A DNA stretch of 64,000 nucleotides, taken from Prevotella sp. (GTDB taxonomy: Bacteria; Bacteroidota; Bacteroidia; Bacteroidales; Bacteroidaceae). The translations under genes were made by a program, and so were the position numbers. The stretch lies in assembly GCA_017458225.1 (NCBI GenBank), contig JAFTFX010000011.1, positions 1-64,000 on the forward strand, in the 5' to 3' direction. The notes beneath the pieces were generated by a model. That model was not told the DNA's origin. It did not search any database and saw nothing but the letters and a program-made list of their open reading frames with translations. This document shows, piece by piece, positions 9,177 through 18,250 of the stretch (position 1 is the first letter of the stretch; each line of letters begins with the position of its first letter).

Positions 9177-9356
9177 ATGAAAAAGATTTATATGCGCCCC
9201 ACTGCAGAAACGATTTTTCTGACAACCGGCGGCATGATTGCTGGTAGCAGGCTTGATGCTGATGAAGACAAGCCTGAGGTAACGTTCACTGACGAGGAAA
9301 CCAGCACGTTCTCAAGTCGTGGCTTCTCCATCTGGGGCGGTGATGACGAGGAGTAA
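9177..9356 (+). CDS. 59-residue peptide with YxxPTxE...GGMIAGS leader
   Basis: Unbroken reading frame of 59 codons: begins MKKIYMRPTAETIFLTTGG, continues MIAGSRLDADEDK and ends in an aromatic/acidic tail (SRGFSIWGGDDEE). A very strong Shine-Dalgarno AGGAGG at 9163-9168 precedes it by 8 bases, unusual for Bacteroidota. I recall many short Bacteroidota proteins of this pattern (MKK-Y-x-x-P-x-x-E, then a hydrophobic stretch and AGS), but no function is established to my knowledge. The Gly-Gly/AGS region resembles a leader cleavage region; that is inference. Likely co-transcribed with the gene before it; a hairpin at 9459 may end the transcript. Confidence 0.72.
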   Translation: MKKIYMRPTAETIFLTTGGMIAGSRLDADEDKPEVTFTDEETSTFSSRGFSIWGGDDEE

Positions 9357-9458
9357 AGAGCCTTCAATAGTTTTCTTATATAATATCAGTAGTTGTTAGT
9401 AATATTTTTTTAGTTAGTAGTTTGTTTTTCTGTAGAAAAATCAAATGAACGATTTTTC

Positions 9459-9497
9459 AAACACGGGCAGCGTCTGGGAAAGATGTTGCCCGTGTTG
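9459..9497 (+). terminator. Terminator-like hairpin
   Basis: AACACGGGCAGC and GTTGCCCGTGTT form a strong stem, but the T-run after it is poor (GGTTCG). It probably ends the two-gene unit 7799-9356. Confidence 0.5.
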
Positions 9498-9536
9498 GTT
9501 CGTGGGCAAAAGTGGTAGTAGCTGCTAAGATAGTGC

Positions 9537-9567
9537 TTGTCTGGTTAACCGAAAAATACTATCTTTG
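9537..9567 (+). promoter_or_regulatory. Promoter of the mannan locus
   Basis: TTG at 9537-9539, 20 bases, then TATCTTTG at 9560-9567: both Bacteroidota elements at the usual spacing. It lies 36 bases before the first GH26 gene and no other good promoter is seen until 27690, so it could drive the genes through 27630. Confidence 0.75.
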
Positions 9568-9603
9568 CATCGGAAACCTGAAACAGAAACAACTTAAAAC
9601 AAT

Positions 9604-10764
9604 ATGAAAACGATGAAAAGGTTATTGATGATTGCGCTGGTTATCCTCTTTTACGGATCGATGAGTGCCTGTGGCAGCGATTCTTCTGATGCGGATCAGC
9701 CGCAGATTGTAAATCCCGTTGTCAATCCTGACGACGCTGACAAGTCGGTCATTCGGAAAATACCCGTGAACCCCAATGCTACGGCTGAGACGAAGCGGCT
9801 CTACACCCGTCTGCTCAGTCAGTACGGCAAGAAAGCACTGAGCGGTGTGGTGGCCAACATCGACTGGAACACGCGCGAGGCTGAAAATGTGTATAAGTGG
9901 ACGGGGCGCTATCCCGTCATCAACGTGTTCGACTTCATCAATATCCATGCCTCCAAGGATGTCAACCCCCAAGGCTGGCTCGACTATAGCGACATGTCGC
10001 CCGTCTTCGGCTGGCACAATGCCGGCGGCATCGTGGGCATGATGTGGCACTGGCAGGTGCTGGCTAACAATGGCAGTGACCGTACCTGCACGCCGGGCAG
10101 CGAAGCCGGACAGACCTCGTTCGACCCCTCGAAGGTCTACGTCAGCGGCACGGCCGAGAACCGTCAGGCCCTGCACGACCTCGACCAGGTGGCCGGCTAC
10201 TTGAAGAAGATGCAGGCCAAGGGCATCCCCGTCATCTGGCGACCCCTGCACGAGGCCAGCGGCAACACCTATGAGTTTGAGGGGGGCGGTGCCTGGTTCT
10301 GGTGGGGTGCCAAGGGTGCCGAGGTCTATAAGAAACTGTGGCGCTATATGTACGACCGGCTGGTGAACTACCACGGGCTGAACAACCTGCTGTGGGTGTG
10401 GAACTCGCAGATGGGCGATGGCGACTGGTATCCTGGCGACGATGTGGTCGACATCGTGGGGCGCGACAACTATGCCGCTCTGCAATATCCGCTCATGAAA
10501 GAGTTTCGCCAGCTGACGGCGGAGTATCCGTCGAAGATGATCACACTGGCCGAATGCGGCAACGGCGACGAGGTGCACATGTCGCTCTGGTCGAAGATAT
10601 GGGCACAGGGCTCGCGCTGGTCGTGGTTCATGACGTGGTACGACTACGCCTATAACAATGGCGATAGCGACGAACACCAGTTCGCCGGCGAGGCGTGGTG
10701 GAAGGATGCGTTCAACAGTGGTGTTGTCATTGACAGGGACGAGTGGAAGACGACTCTACCCTGA
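9604..10764 (+). CDS. GH26 beta-mannanase lipoprotein
   Basis: 386 residues, family GH26, cleaving beta-1,4-mannan. A lipoprotein signal ends in SMSAC (Cys at ~23), placing it on a membrane, probably facing outward. The (beta/alpha)8 domain shows the GH26 acid/base Glu217 in WRPLHEASG, followed by GAWFWWG, and the nucleophile Glu317 in ITLAECGNG. It is first in the mannan locus, just after the promoter. The last four residues (TTLP) and the stop codon come from a copy of the palindromic element at 10752-10792, so the native C-terminus has been replaced or extended. An endo-mannanase is the best reading; a mannobiohydrolase mode is also possible. Confidence 0.92.
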   Translation: MKTMKRLLMIALVILFYGSMSACGSDSSDADQPQIVNPVVNPDDADKSVIRKIPVNPNATAETKRLYTRLLSQYGKKALSGVVANIDWNTREAENVYKWTGRYPVINVFDFINIHASKDVNPQGWLDYSDMSPVFGWHNAGGIVGMMWHWQVLANNGSDRTCTPGSEAGQTSFDPSKVYVSGTAENRQALHDLDQVAGYLKKMQAKGIPVIWRPLHEASGNTYEFEGGGAWFWWGAKGAEVYKKLWRYMYDRLVNYHGLNNLLWVWNSQMGDGDWYPGDDVVDIVGRDNYAALQYPLMKEFRQLTAEYPSKMITLAECGNGDEVHMSLWSKIWAQGSRWSWFMTWYDYAYNNGDSDEHQFAGEAWWKDAFNSGVVIDRDEWKTTLP

Positions 10765-10792
10765 CCCCTCCCTGTGAGGGAGGGGAATAGTC
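10752..10792 (-). repeat. Palindromic element copy 1 (overlaps GH26 stop)
   Basis: Reverse-oriented copy of the locus-specific ~40-bp element: core CCCCTCCCT/AGGGAGGGG with GTG between, flanked by GACTC on the left and TAGTC on the right. It supplies the last codons and TGA stop of the first GH26 gene. Confidence 0.85.
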
Positions 10793-10826
10793 AGCCCCAT
10801 ACTACAATCAAAAACATATTATTATC

Positions 10827-11993
10827 ATGAAGAAAGTTATTCTAATAGCCCTGTGCTGCTTTAACTATATACTCCCCTCCTTCACAGGGAGGGGCTGGGG
10901 GTGGGCCTTTGCTGAAGAGCGCACCATTCTCCTTGGCCCCAAAACCATTGGGCCCGGATGGAAGGACAATATCCTGCTGGAAGGCCGCCACTTCGCAACG
11001 GCCAAGGCCGGCGACGTGGTCACCGTCTATCACGATCAGGCCAAGCGCACAGCACAAGCCGCCTTCCAAGACCCCAAGTCGTGGAAGGGCGTGGCACCCG
11101 AATATGGCTGCTTCAACGTGGGCGGCCCCTTCCGCATGACGCTCACCGACGAGATTATCGCTACGCTGCGCGACCGCGGCTGCTTCATTGGTGGCCACGA
11201 CTATCGCATTCTGCGCGTCACGCTCACCCCTGGCGAGGAGTTTGTTGAGAAGATTGTGTGGCGAGGCCCAGCCAAGCAGATGAAGCCCGATTGGAGCGTT
11301 TCGGCCGAGCTGCCTGCCTCGTGCTTCAAGACACTGAAGCTCGGCGACGGTCTGCGTCTGCATGCCTCTAAGGTGGAAGCCGGTGCTGCTGCGAAGATCA
11401 TGGACTTCACCTGGAACGTGCTGGAGCGCGCCACCGACGGTCTGCCCGTAGGCCCTGACGGCTGCACCTATTATATAAATGATGATGCGCCGCTCTTGAA
11501 GTTGCAACTGGCTGGCACGGGCGACAATATTGCCATGCGCATTGGCGGCAAGGGCTATCGACTGGACCGCGTGGGCATCGTGCAGTTTGTGGGGCAGCGC
11601 AGTGAAGACCTCACCGGTGTGCAGCGTGCCCCCAAGGAGTACAAGCTGGAGCCCGGCGAACTGTTTCATGGCGAGAAGGTGTTCCCCAACAACTGGAGCG
11701 GCAACCACCGCATCACGGCCGAGCCCTTTCAGGAGTGCACTGAGAACGATGTGGTCATCCTGCACTACGAATTGCTGAAAGACTGCCCCAATCCGCAAAT
11801 CTCCTTCCGCGAGAACCGCGGCAAGTGGCGCGACCTCTCGGGCAGCGCCGAGCCCCAGTGGCAACCCCTCGACGGCACCGACGTGGTGCTCACCTTCGAC
11901 GAACAGTCGCTCGACAAGGTGAAGACCTCAGGGCTCGTCGTCACAGGGCTGGGCTTCACGCTCACCCGTATTGAGCTGATTTCTGCCCAATAG
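10827..11993 (+). CDS. Secreted three-module protein (WxG module repeats)
   Basis: 388 residues. After a signal peptide come three ~105-residue modules at about 32-133, 142-252 and 280-386. They are distant versions of the modules in the proteins at 7799 and 18251 (W/G-x-G-P...W, GD-x-V-x-(V/L), a W-x-D/W-x-V strand, and a final (G/K)(H/G)xYR-(I/L)-x-R-V or FTLTRIEL). No catalytic motif is seen, so it may be a surface or periplasmic glycan-binding protein; I do not recognise a named family. The signal peptide is odd: residues ~15-27 (LPSFTGRGWGW) are encoded by a palindromic element copy inserted before the AFA cleavage site. The hydrophobic core ahead of it is short, so export efficiency may be altered. 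Confidence 0.75.
   Translation: MKKVILIALCCFNYILPSFTGRGWGWAFAEERTILLGPKTIGPGWKDNILLEGRHFATAKAGDVVTVYHDQAKRTAQAAFQDPKSWKGVAPEYGCFNVGGPFRMTLTDEIIATLRDRGCFIGGHDYRILRVTLTPGEEFVEKIVWRGPAKQMKPDWSVSAELPASCFKTLKLGDGLRLHASKVEAGAAAKIMDFTWNVLERATDGLPVGPDGCTYYINDDAPLLKLQLAGTGDNIAMRIGGKGYRLDRVGIVQFVGQRSEDLTGVQRAPKEYKLEPGELFHGEKVFPNNWSGNHRITAEPFQECTENDVVILHYELLKDCPNPQISFRENRGKWRDLSGSAEPQWQPLDGTDVVLTFDEQSLDKVKTSGLVVTGLGFTLTRIELISAQ
10870..10908 (+). repeat. Palindromic element copy 2 (inside a signal peptide)
   Basis: ACTCCCCTCCTTCACAGGG followed by AGGGGCTGGGGGTGGG. It is read in frame within the signal peptide of the three-module protein. One base of the palindrome (CCTT for CCCT) differs from the other copies. 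Confidence 0.88.
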
Positions 11994-12069
11994 TCCCCGT
12001 AAACGGCGGCATTGCCGCAGTTCATCAAACGAACCCGTAACAACGAACCAATAACAAAATAGCAAAGAT

Positions 12070-15000
12070 ATGCGAAAATGGATTTTAGGATGTCTGATGC
12101 TGCTTGTGTGCAGCATTGGCGTGAGTGCACAAACCCTTTTGAAGGGACGTGTGCTCGACGGGGCCATGCCTGGCGAAGTACTTATCGGAGCCAGTGTGAA
12201 GGTGCCTGGTACAAGCATCGGCACCGTGACCGACCTCGACGGCAATTTCTCCTTTCAGTTGCCTGAGGGAAAGATTGTCGTGCAAGTGTCAATGATTGGC
12301 TACAAGACACAGGTGGTCAACGTGAAGGGTAAGGACTTCATCGAGGTGACCCTGCACGAGGATGCCAAGGTCATGGAGGAAGTGGTCGTCGTGGGCTATG
12401 GCACGATGAAGAAGCGCGACCTCTCAGGCTCGGTGTCGCAGATTAAGAGCGACGAGCTGATGAAAGGCGGCGCTGTCGACGTGGCCCACGGCCTGCAGGG
12501 CAAGATTGCCGGCGTGCAGGTGCAGCAGAGCGACGGCTCGCCTGGTGCCGGCGTGAGCATCACCGTGCGTGGTGCCAACTCGTTCACCACCAGTTCACAG
12601 CCGCTCTATATCGTCGACGGTGTGCCCTTCGGCACCGATCCCAATGGCACACCGCAGAGCGATGCCAACAGCGGCAACAACCAGCAGACATCGCCCCTGT
12701 CAATGATAGACCCCAACAGCATTGAAAAGATAGAGGTGCTGAAGGATGCCTCTGCCACGGCCATCTATGGCAGTCGCGGTGCCAACGGTGTGGTCATCAT
12801 CACCACGAAGAAAGGTCAGACGGGCAAGCCCAAGGTGGAGTTCAATGCCCGATGGACCATGCAGCACATTGCCAAGAAGGTCGACGTGCTCAATGCCTAT
12901 CAGTATGCCCTCTACCAGAACGAGGCACAGTCCAACTCCAACTACTACGAGGGTCAGAGCGAGGCACTGCCTTATCGCGGCGAGTGGCAATATCCCTACA
13001 CGGGTGGCGGCTTCGTCTATTCGCAGGGTAAGTATAACCCATCGCCCGAAGACTTCCTGTCGCCTGGCGTGCGCACCGATGAATACGGCAATGCCACTAA
13101 CGTCGAGGACATCAACTGGCAGGACGAAATCTACCAGACAGGCTGGCAGCAGGAATACAATGCCAGCGTCAGCGGTGGTGACAGCGAGGGCTGGTATGCC
13201 TTCTCGGGCAGCTACACCCAGCAGGACGGTATCATCAAGAACACCGGTTACGAGCGCTACGGCCTCTCCATCAACATCAGCCGCCACATCACCAAGTGGC
13301 TGGAGCTGGGCACCAGCAGCCATTTCACCAATGCCGTGACCGATTTCCAGCGCACCAACTCGGAGAATACGGGCATCATCCGCTCGGCACTTATCTTCCT
13401 GCCCAGCGTGCGCGAGGAGACCGATGCCACCGACTGGCTGGCGGCCAATCCAACGAATTATATCAATGGCGCGAAGGATCAGCTGAAGCAGATTTCCTGG
13501 TTCTCATCGTCCTATGCTGAGGCGAAAATCCTGCCTTGGCTGAAGTTCCGCCAGAACTTGGGTTTGGGCTATAACGACGGTCATCGCGGCACCTACTATA
13601 ACCGACTGACACAGGAAGGCAACCGCGGTGTGAACGGCAAAGCCGGACGCGCCTCGAACATCTGGAAGAGCCTCACCTCTGAGTCGCTGTTCACCGTTGA
13701 CAAGCAGTTCGGCATCCATAAGCTGAACGGTGTGGCAGGTGTCACCTTCGAGCGCGGCGTAGGCGAGAACGAGTCGATGACAGCCACCAACTTCGTCAAC
13801 GACTACACGCAGGATGCCAATATCGGCATGGCCCTGAACCGTCCGGTTGTCAACAGCAGCGAGACGAAAATGTCGCTCGAGTCGTTCCTGGCCCGTGTGA
13901 ACTACACCTTATTAGATAAATATCTCTTCACCGCCTCGGTACGTACCGACGGCAGCTCGGCCTTCGCCGAGAATAACAAGTGGGCCACGTTCCTCAGCGG
14001 AGCCTTTGCCTGGCGCGCCATCGACGAGACGTTCATTCAAGACCTCAATATCTTCTCGAACCTGAAGTTCCGCTTCTCCTACGGCGAAACGGGTAATCAG
14101 GGCATCGGAGCCTATCGCACGCTGACCATGCTGCAGGCTGCCAACTATCCCTACAGCGGTTCGCTCTCAACAGGTGTGTCGATGATTGACTGGCGCGGCC
14201 CCACCAATCCCAACCTGAAGTGGGAGACCACCAGCCAGTTCAATGCTGGCCTCGACCTGGGCTTCATGGACAATCGCCTGCAAATCACTGTCGACTTCTA
14301 TTACAAGAAGACGCGCGACCTGCTGCAGAACGTCACCATCCCAGCCTCGTCGGGCTTCTCGCAGATGATGGTCAACAGCGGCAATGTGGTCAACAAGGGT
14401 GTGGAGGTGAGCGTTAACTACGACGTGCTGCGCGATACGCCCGTGAAGTGGAATTTCACGGCACAGTGGTCCATGAACCGCAACCGCATCGGCGGTCTCG
14501 ACGGCGACCAGTTTGCCACAGCCCTATGGTCGAAAGCCGATCAGGCCTTCCTGCAGCGTAACGGCTGTCCCATCGGAACACTCTACGGCTATGTGGAAGA
14601 TGGCTTCTACGACAATATCGCTGAGGTGCGCTCGCGTGCCGAATATGCCGTACTGAGCGATGCCGATGCCCTGAAGATGGTGGGCGAGATCAAGTATCGC
14701 GACCTGAACGGTGACGGCCGCATCACCGAGGACGACCGCACTATCATCGGCGACACCAATCCCGACTTCGTCTACTCATGGACCAACAACCTCTCCTATA
14801 AGGATTTCTCGCTCTCGTTCATGCTGCAAGGCTCGCAGGGCAACGACATCCTGAACTACAACCTGACGGACATCACCATGTCGAACATCGGCAATATCAC
14901 TACCGATGCCTACAACGCCCGCTGGACACCCGAGACCAAGGGCACAGCCGAATGGCCCAAGGCCACCAGTGGCTATACTCGTACTTGGCTGATGAGCAAC

Positions 15001-15252
15001 CGCTATGTGGAGAACGGCAGCTATCTGAAGCTGAAGTACATCACCTTGGGCTATGACTGGAAGCAACCGCTGAAGGGCATCGAGAATATACACTTCTCGC
15101 TGACGGCCACCAATCTCTTCACCATCACGAACTACTCATGGTTCGATCCCGACGTGAATGCCGGTGGCTCGAATGCCGCCACACCAGGTGTCGACAGCTA
15201 CTCGTATCCCTCAGCCCGTTCGTTTGCACTGGGCCTTAATTTCACCTTTTAA
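12070..15252 (+). CDS. SusC/RagA TonB-dependent outer-membrane transporter
   Basis: 1060 residues. Signal peptide (~1-20), a carboxypeptidase-like regulatory domain (TLLKGRVLDG...GASVKVPGT), TonB-box region (MEEVVVVGYGTMKKRDLSGS), plug domain (LYIVDGVPFG, ASATAIYGSRGANGVVIITTKKG) and a ~800-residue barrel ending in aromatic Phe (ALGLNFTF). It imports oligosaccharides, here expected to be manno-oligosaccharides, with energy from TonB. The paired SusD starts 3 bases after its stop. The order between GH26 and surface lipoproteins identifies this as the mannan locus importer. Confidence 0.96.
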   Translation: MRKWILGCLMLLVCSIGVSAQTLLKGRVLDGAMPGEVLIGASVKVPGTSIGTVTDLDGNFSFQLPEGKIVVQVSMIGYKTQVVNVKGKDFIEVTLHEDAKVMEEVVVVGYGTMKKRDLSGSVSQIKSDELMKGGAVDVAHGLQGKIAGVQVQQSDGSPGAGVSITVRGANSFTTSSQPLYIVDGVPFGTDPNGTPQSDANSGNNQQTSPLSMIDPNSIEKIEVLKDASATAIYGSRGANGVVIITTKKGQTGKPKVEFNARWTMQHIAKKVDVLNAYQYALYQNEAQSNSNYYEGQSEALPYRGEWQYPYTGGGFVYSQGKYNPSPEDFLSPGVRTDEYGNATNVEDINWQDEIYQTGWQQEYNASVSGGDSEGWYAFSGSYTQQDGIIKNTGYERYGLSINISRHITKWLELGTSSHFTNAVTDFQRTNSENTGIIRSALIFLPSVREETDATDWLAANPTNYINGAKDQLKQISWFSSSYAEAKILPWLKFRQNLGLGYNDGHRGTYYNRLTQEGNRGVNGKAGRASNIWKSLTSESLFTVDKQFGIHKLNGVAGVTFERGVGENESMTATNFVNDYTQDANIGMALNRPVVNSSETKMSLESFLARVNYTLLDKYLFTASVRTDGSSAFAENNKWATFLSGAFAWRAIDETFIQDLNIFSNLKFRFSYGETGNQGIGAYRTLTMLQAANYPYSGSLSTGVSMIDWRGPTNPNLKWETTSQFNAGLDLGFMDNRLQITVDFYYKKTRDLLQNVTIPASSGFSQMMVNSGNVVNKGVEVSVNYDVLRDTPVKWNFTAQWSMNRNRIGGLDGDQFATALWSKADQAFLQRNGCPIGTLYGYVEDGFYDNIAEVRSRAEYAVLSDADALKMVGEIKYRDLNGDGRITEDDRTIIGDTNPDFVYSWTNNLSYKDFSLSFMLQGSQGNDILNYNLTDITMSNIGNITTDAYNARWTPETKGTAEWPKATSGYTRTWLMSNRYVENGSYLKLKYITLGYDWKQPLKGIENIHFSLTATNLFTITNYSWFDPDVNAGGSNAATPGVDSYSYPSARSFALGLNFTF

Positions 15253-15255
15253 AGC

Positions 15256-17022
15256 ATGAAGATTATGAAGAAAATATATGTCTTGTTATTCTGTCTTTCT
15301 TCGTTAGTAGGATTGAACAGCTGCTCCTCCTGGATTGAAGAGGATACCGACGGCCAGATGCTCGACACCACCGTGGGCCAGAGTGCCAACGATGTTGACG
15401 CATGGGTCACAGGCGTTTATTCCAAGTGGATCTACGACATGTTCTGCTGGGGCTATTTTCCCCGTGTGCTTGAGTTCGATGCCGACTACATCAGCGGTCC
15501 CGACTGGCTCTTTGGAACCTTTGGTGCAGGTAATTTCCAGGGCGAGAGCGACGTGACCGATGCCCTCTGGAAAGGCTGCTACGGACTGATTGCCCGTGCC
15601 AACAATGCCGAGCGTCGCATTCGTGCGATGGCAAGCGTCGACGAGGCGGTGAAGAACAACGGCATCGGCGAGGTGAAGTTCCAGAAAGCCTTTGCCTATT
15701 TCATGCTGGTGCGTGCCTATGGCGAGGTGCCCATCCAGCCCGAGACAGCCGAGTTCGACAAGAACCAGCCCCGTCAGTCGGTGGCCGATGTCTATGCCTA
15801 CATCACGACGCAGTTGGAAGAAGCTGCCGCGTTGATGTACAAGAACACTGACAACGCCTACCAGAAAGGCCATGTATGTGCCGGCAGTGCTGCCGGTCTG
15901 CTGGCCAAGGTCTATGCCACGATGGCATCGGCAGCTTTGCCTGCAGGCACGCAGGTCGTCGTCCGCACGGGTGCTCCTTATTATACTGATGCCAACGGTG
16001 AGCGGCAGTATGCCGACCTGGTGTCAAAGACCATTCAGAAGAAGACCGTAAAGGGCTATGAACAGATGGACTCAAAAACGCTCTACACCAAAGCCAAAGA
16101 CTGGGCCGACCGTGTGTTGACCGGCAAATATGGCGACTATGAGCTGCTGCCCTACAACCAGTTGTGGAAGAAGTCTTTTGCCACCGCTTCTGAGTTTATG
16201 TTCTCTGTGGGCAGTGTGAGCGGCGATGCCACCTATAAGATCATGGTACATTCGCAATACGAGGGCTACATGACTGCCCCTGGCTCTGAGTTCATACAGA
16301 GTGGCGGCTGGGTAGGCTGCACGCGCCACTGGTACGACCTGTTCGACCACGACGACCTGCGCATCGTGGAAGGTGTGAAACACCGCTGGCGTGTTTCCAC
16401 CCAGCAGGCATCGGGCACAGGCTTCTATTATCCCTACACCAACGAGTATCGCATCTTGGCTGAAGGCCGCGATCTGGAAGGTAACTGGGTGCAGGATCCA
16501 TCGGGCATCTATGCCGACGGACTGAGCTACTATTACTCGAAGGATGCCCAGTGCCTGGCTTTCACCACGAAGTATATGGACGTTACCAACGATGCCATCG
16601 ACAATGCCGATGCCAACTGGCCGTTCCTGCGTCTGGCCGATGTGGTGCTCGTCTATGCTGAGGCTGCCAACGAGTTGGGCTCTGGCGAGAGCGATGCAGT
16701 AGCACTCAATACCGCCCTGGCCTATCTGAACATGGTGCGCGCCCGTTCGAATGCCACTGCCGGTACACTGGCTACGCTCGACACAAAGTTGAAAATGCGC
16801 TCGGCCATCATTGAGGAACGCGCCAAGGAGCTGGCCTGCGAGGCCGACCGCCGTTGGGACCTGCTGCGCTGGGGCATCTATCTTGATGCCATGAATGCTG
16901 TGGGCAGCGACGATGCCGGTGTGCAAAAAAGCCGTCTGGAGCGCTGTCTGCTCTTCCCCCTGCCTGCACAGGAGCTGAATACCAACAAGGCCATCACGGC
17001 GAACAACCCGGGGTGGAACTAA
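15256..17022 (+). CDS. SusD/RagB starch-binding-like outer-membrane lipoprotein
   Basis: 588 residues. The lipoprotein signal ends LNSC; the rest has the SusD tetratricopeptide-rich fold with the conserved C-terminal region RSAIIEERAKELACEADRRWDLLRWG and FPLPAQELNTNKAI. SusD caps the SusC channel and binds glycan. The start ATG is 3 bases after the susC-like stop; a second ATG three codons in (MKK) is equally plausible. Its substrate is inferred as mannan oligosaccharides from the neighbours. Confidence 0.95.
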   Translation: MKIMKKIYVLLFCLSSLVGLNSCSSWIEEDTDGQMLDTTVGQSANDVDAWVTGVYSKWIYDMFCWGYFPRVLEFDADYISGPDWLFGTFGAGNFQGESDVTDALWKGCYGLIARANNAERRIRAMASVDEAVKNNGIGEVKFQKAFAYFMLVRAYGEVPIQPETAEFDKNQPRQSVADVYAYITTQLEEAAALMYKNTDNAYQKGHVCAGSAAGLLAKVYATMASAALPAGTQVVVRTGAPYYTDANGERQYADLVSKTIQKKTVKGYEQMDSKTLYTKAKDWADRVLTGKYGDYELLPYNQLWKKSFATASEFMFSVGSVSGDATYKIMVHSQYEGYMTAPGSEFIQSGGWVGCTRHWYDLFDHDDLRIVEGVKHRWRVSTQQASGTGFYYPYTNEYRILAEGRDLEGNWVQDPSGIYADGLSYYYSKDAQCLAFTTKYMDVTNDAIDNADANWPFLRLADVVLVYAEAANELGSGESDAVALNTALAYLNMVRARSNATAGTLATLDTKLKMRSAIIEERAKELACEADRRWDLLRWGIYLDAMNAVGSDDAGVQKSRLERCLLFPLPAQELNTNKAITANNPGWN

Positions 17023-17081
17023 GTTAATTAGAAATTAATAATTAGAATTCGAGCTTGCTCGCTTTCACAGAAGAAAGAATT

Positions 17082-18233
17082 ATGGTTACCAAAAACAACA
17101 AGCATACAAGTGCTGCCTGGCTTGTGTGTTGCTGTATCACAGCAGCCCTCGCGCTGACCTCCTGCGACAACTTCGCCGACTATGATGACAACTACACGGC
17201 CCTTGACCAGCAGGCCAACAGCGGTGCACCCGTCATTACGGCTGTCTACGACGTGGCCGACACGGAGCAACAGCAGGCATTGACTGAGGCAAGCCGTGGG
17301 CAGACCCTCGTCATCGTGGGACAGAACCTGAACAATCTGCGCTCCCTGCGCTTCAACACCGTTGAGGCCGATCTTGAGAATACCTACACCATGCTCACCC
17401 GTGCTGTGGTGACTGTCCCCGCAACGTTCTCCAAGGAGCATGCCAACACCATTGAGTACACTACCGACATGGGCACTACAACCTATCAGTTTGTGGTGGC
17501 ACTGCCCGAGGCTGTCGTCGACGGACTGCTCAACGAGTTCATGACGGCTGGCAGCACGGGTGCCATTGCCGGCAGCAACTTCGACTACTATGACTTCACA
17601 GCCACCCTGAACGGTCAGCCCCTGTCGTTGACGGCCAAGAGCGACACCTTGTTGCACTTCCGTATTCCAGAGGGAACAGCCGACAACAGCATCATCAGAC
17701 TGAGCTGGCTGACGGCTGCCGGTCAGACGGCTTCCTGCAGCATGCCGTTCCGTCCCACCGGCGACTTGCTTTTTGCCGACATTACGCAGACCAACCAGCA
17801 GCAGACCGACCGCGCGGTCACCATTGAGACCAGCGACATGGGCATGCCCTGCCTGCACTTCTATGGACTCATCACCGAGTGGTCGTGGGTGGAACTCAGC
17901 TTTGCCCAGCCCCTTGCCGAGGGTGGGGTAGAGGTCAGTGACTATCACTTTGTGTTCGAGGTGCTGACCGCCAATGGAAAGCCTCTGCTCCCCCGTGGCT
18001 ATGAGTTCGCCTGGAACTGGGACTGGAACAACGGCTACCAGTGGACTCCTGGCAACGGTTGCGGTCTTGATACCCACGGACAGTGGCAGACCGTGCGCCT
18101 GCCCCTGGCGGCAATAGCCCCCAACGGCATCGGCCAGACTGGCGAAACAATGACCCTCAACGTAGGCTTCCAGCCCTACGAAGACTATGATGCCGACTTC
18201 CGTTTTGCAAACTTCCGTATCGTAAAGAAATAA
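17082..18233 (+). CDS. Surface glycan-binding lipoprotein with IPT-like domains
   Basis: 383 residues from the ATG at 17082 (an earlier TTG is less likely). Lipobox LTSC at ~27. Two immunoglobulin-like (IPT/TIG) domains follow: GAPVITAVYD...GQTLVIVGQNLNNLRSLRFN, then TAGSTGAIAGSNFDYYDF. A C-terminal beta-sandwich has many Trp and Tyr (WSWVELSFAQ, FAWNWDWNNGYQWTPGNG) that could stack on sugars. Position right after SusD matches the surface glycan-binding proteins of polysaccharide loci. It has no catalytic motif. Confidence 0.85.
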   Translation: MVTKNNKHTSAAWLVCCCITAALALTSCDNFADYDDNYTALDQQANSGAPVITAVYDVADTEQQQALTEASRGQTLVIVGQNLNNLRSLRFNTVEADLENTYTMLTRAVVTVPATFSKEHANTIEYTTDMGTTTYQFVVALPEAVVDGLLNEFMTAGSTGAIAGSNFDYYDFTATLNGQPLSLTAKSDTLLHFRIPEGTADNSIIRLSWLTAAGQTASCSMPFRPTGDLLFADITQTNQQQTDRAVTIETSDMGMPCLHFYGLITEWSWVELSFAQPLAEGGVEVSDYHFVFEVLTANGKPLLPRGYEFAWNWDWNNGYQWTPGNGCGLDTHGQWQTVRLPLAAIAPNGIGQTGETMTLNVGFQPYEDYDADFRFANFRIVKK

Positions 18234-18250
18234 CTAAAACACATACAGCT

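Noticed and set aside
9622..10677. Long minus-strand open frame opposite the first GH26 gene
   Set aside because: It is the mirror of a G/C-rich, well-supported GH26 gene, is rich in His/Val/Arg/Ala with no family motif and has no promoter. Similar long antisense frames at 10842-11864, 22288-23589, 27780-28919 and 30410-31789 were dropped for the same reason.
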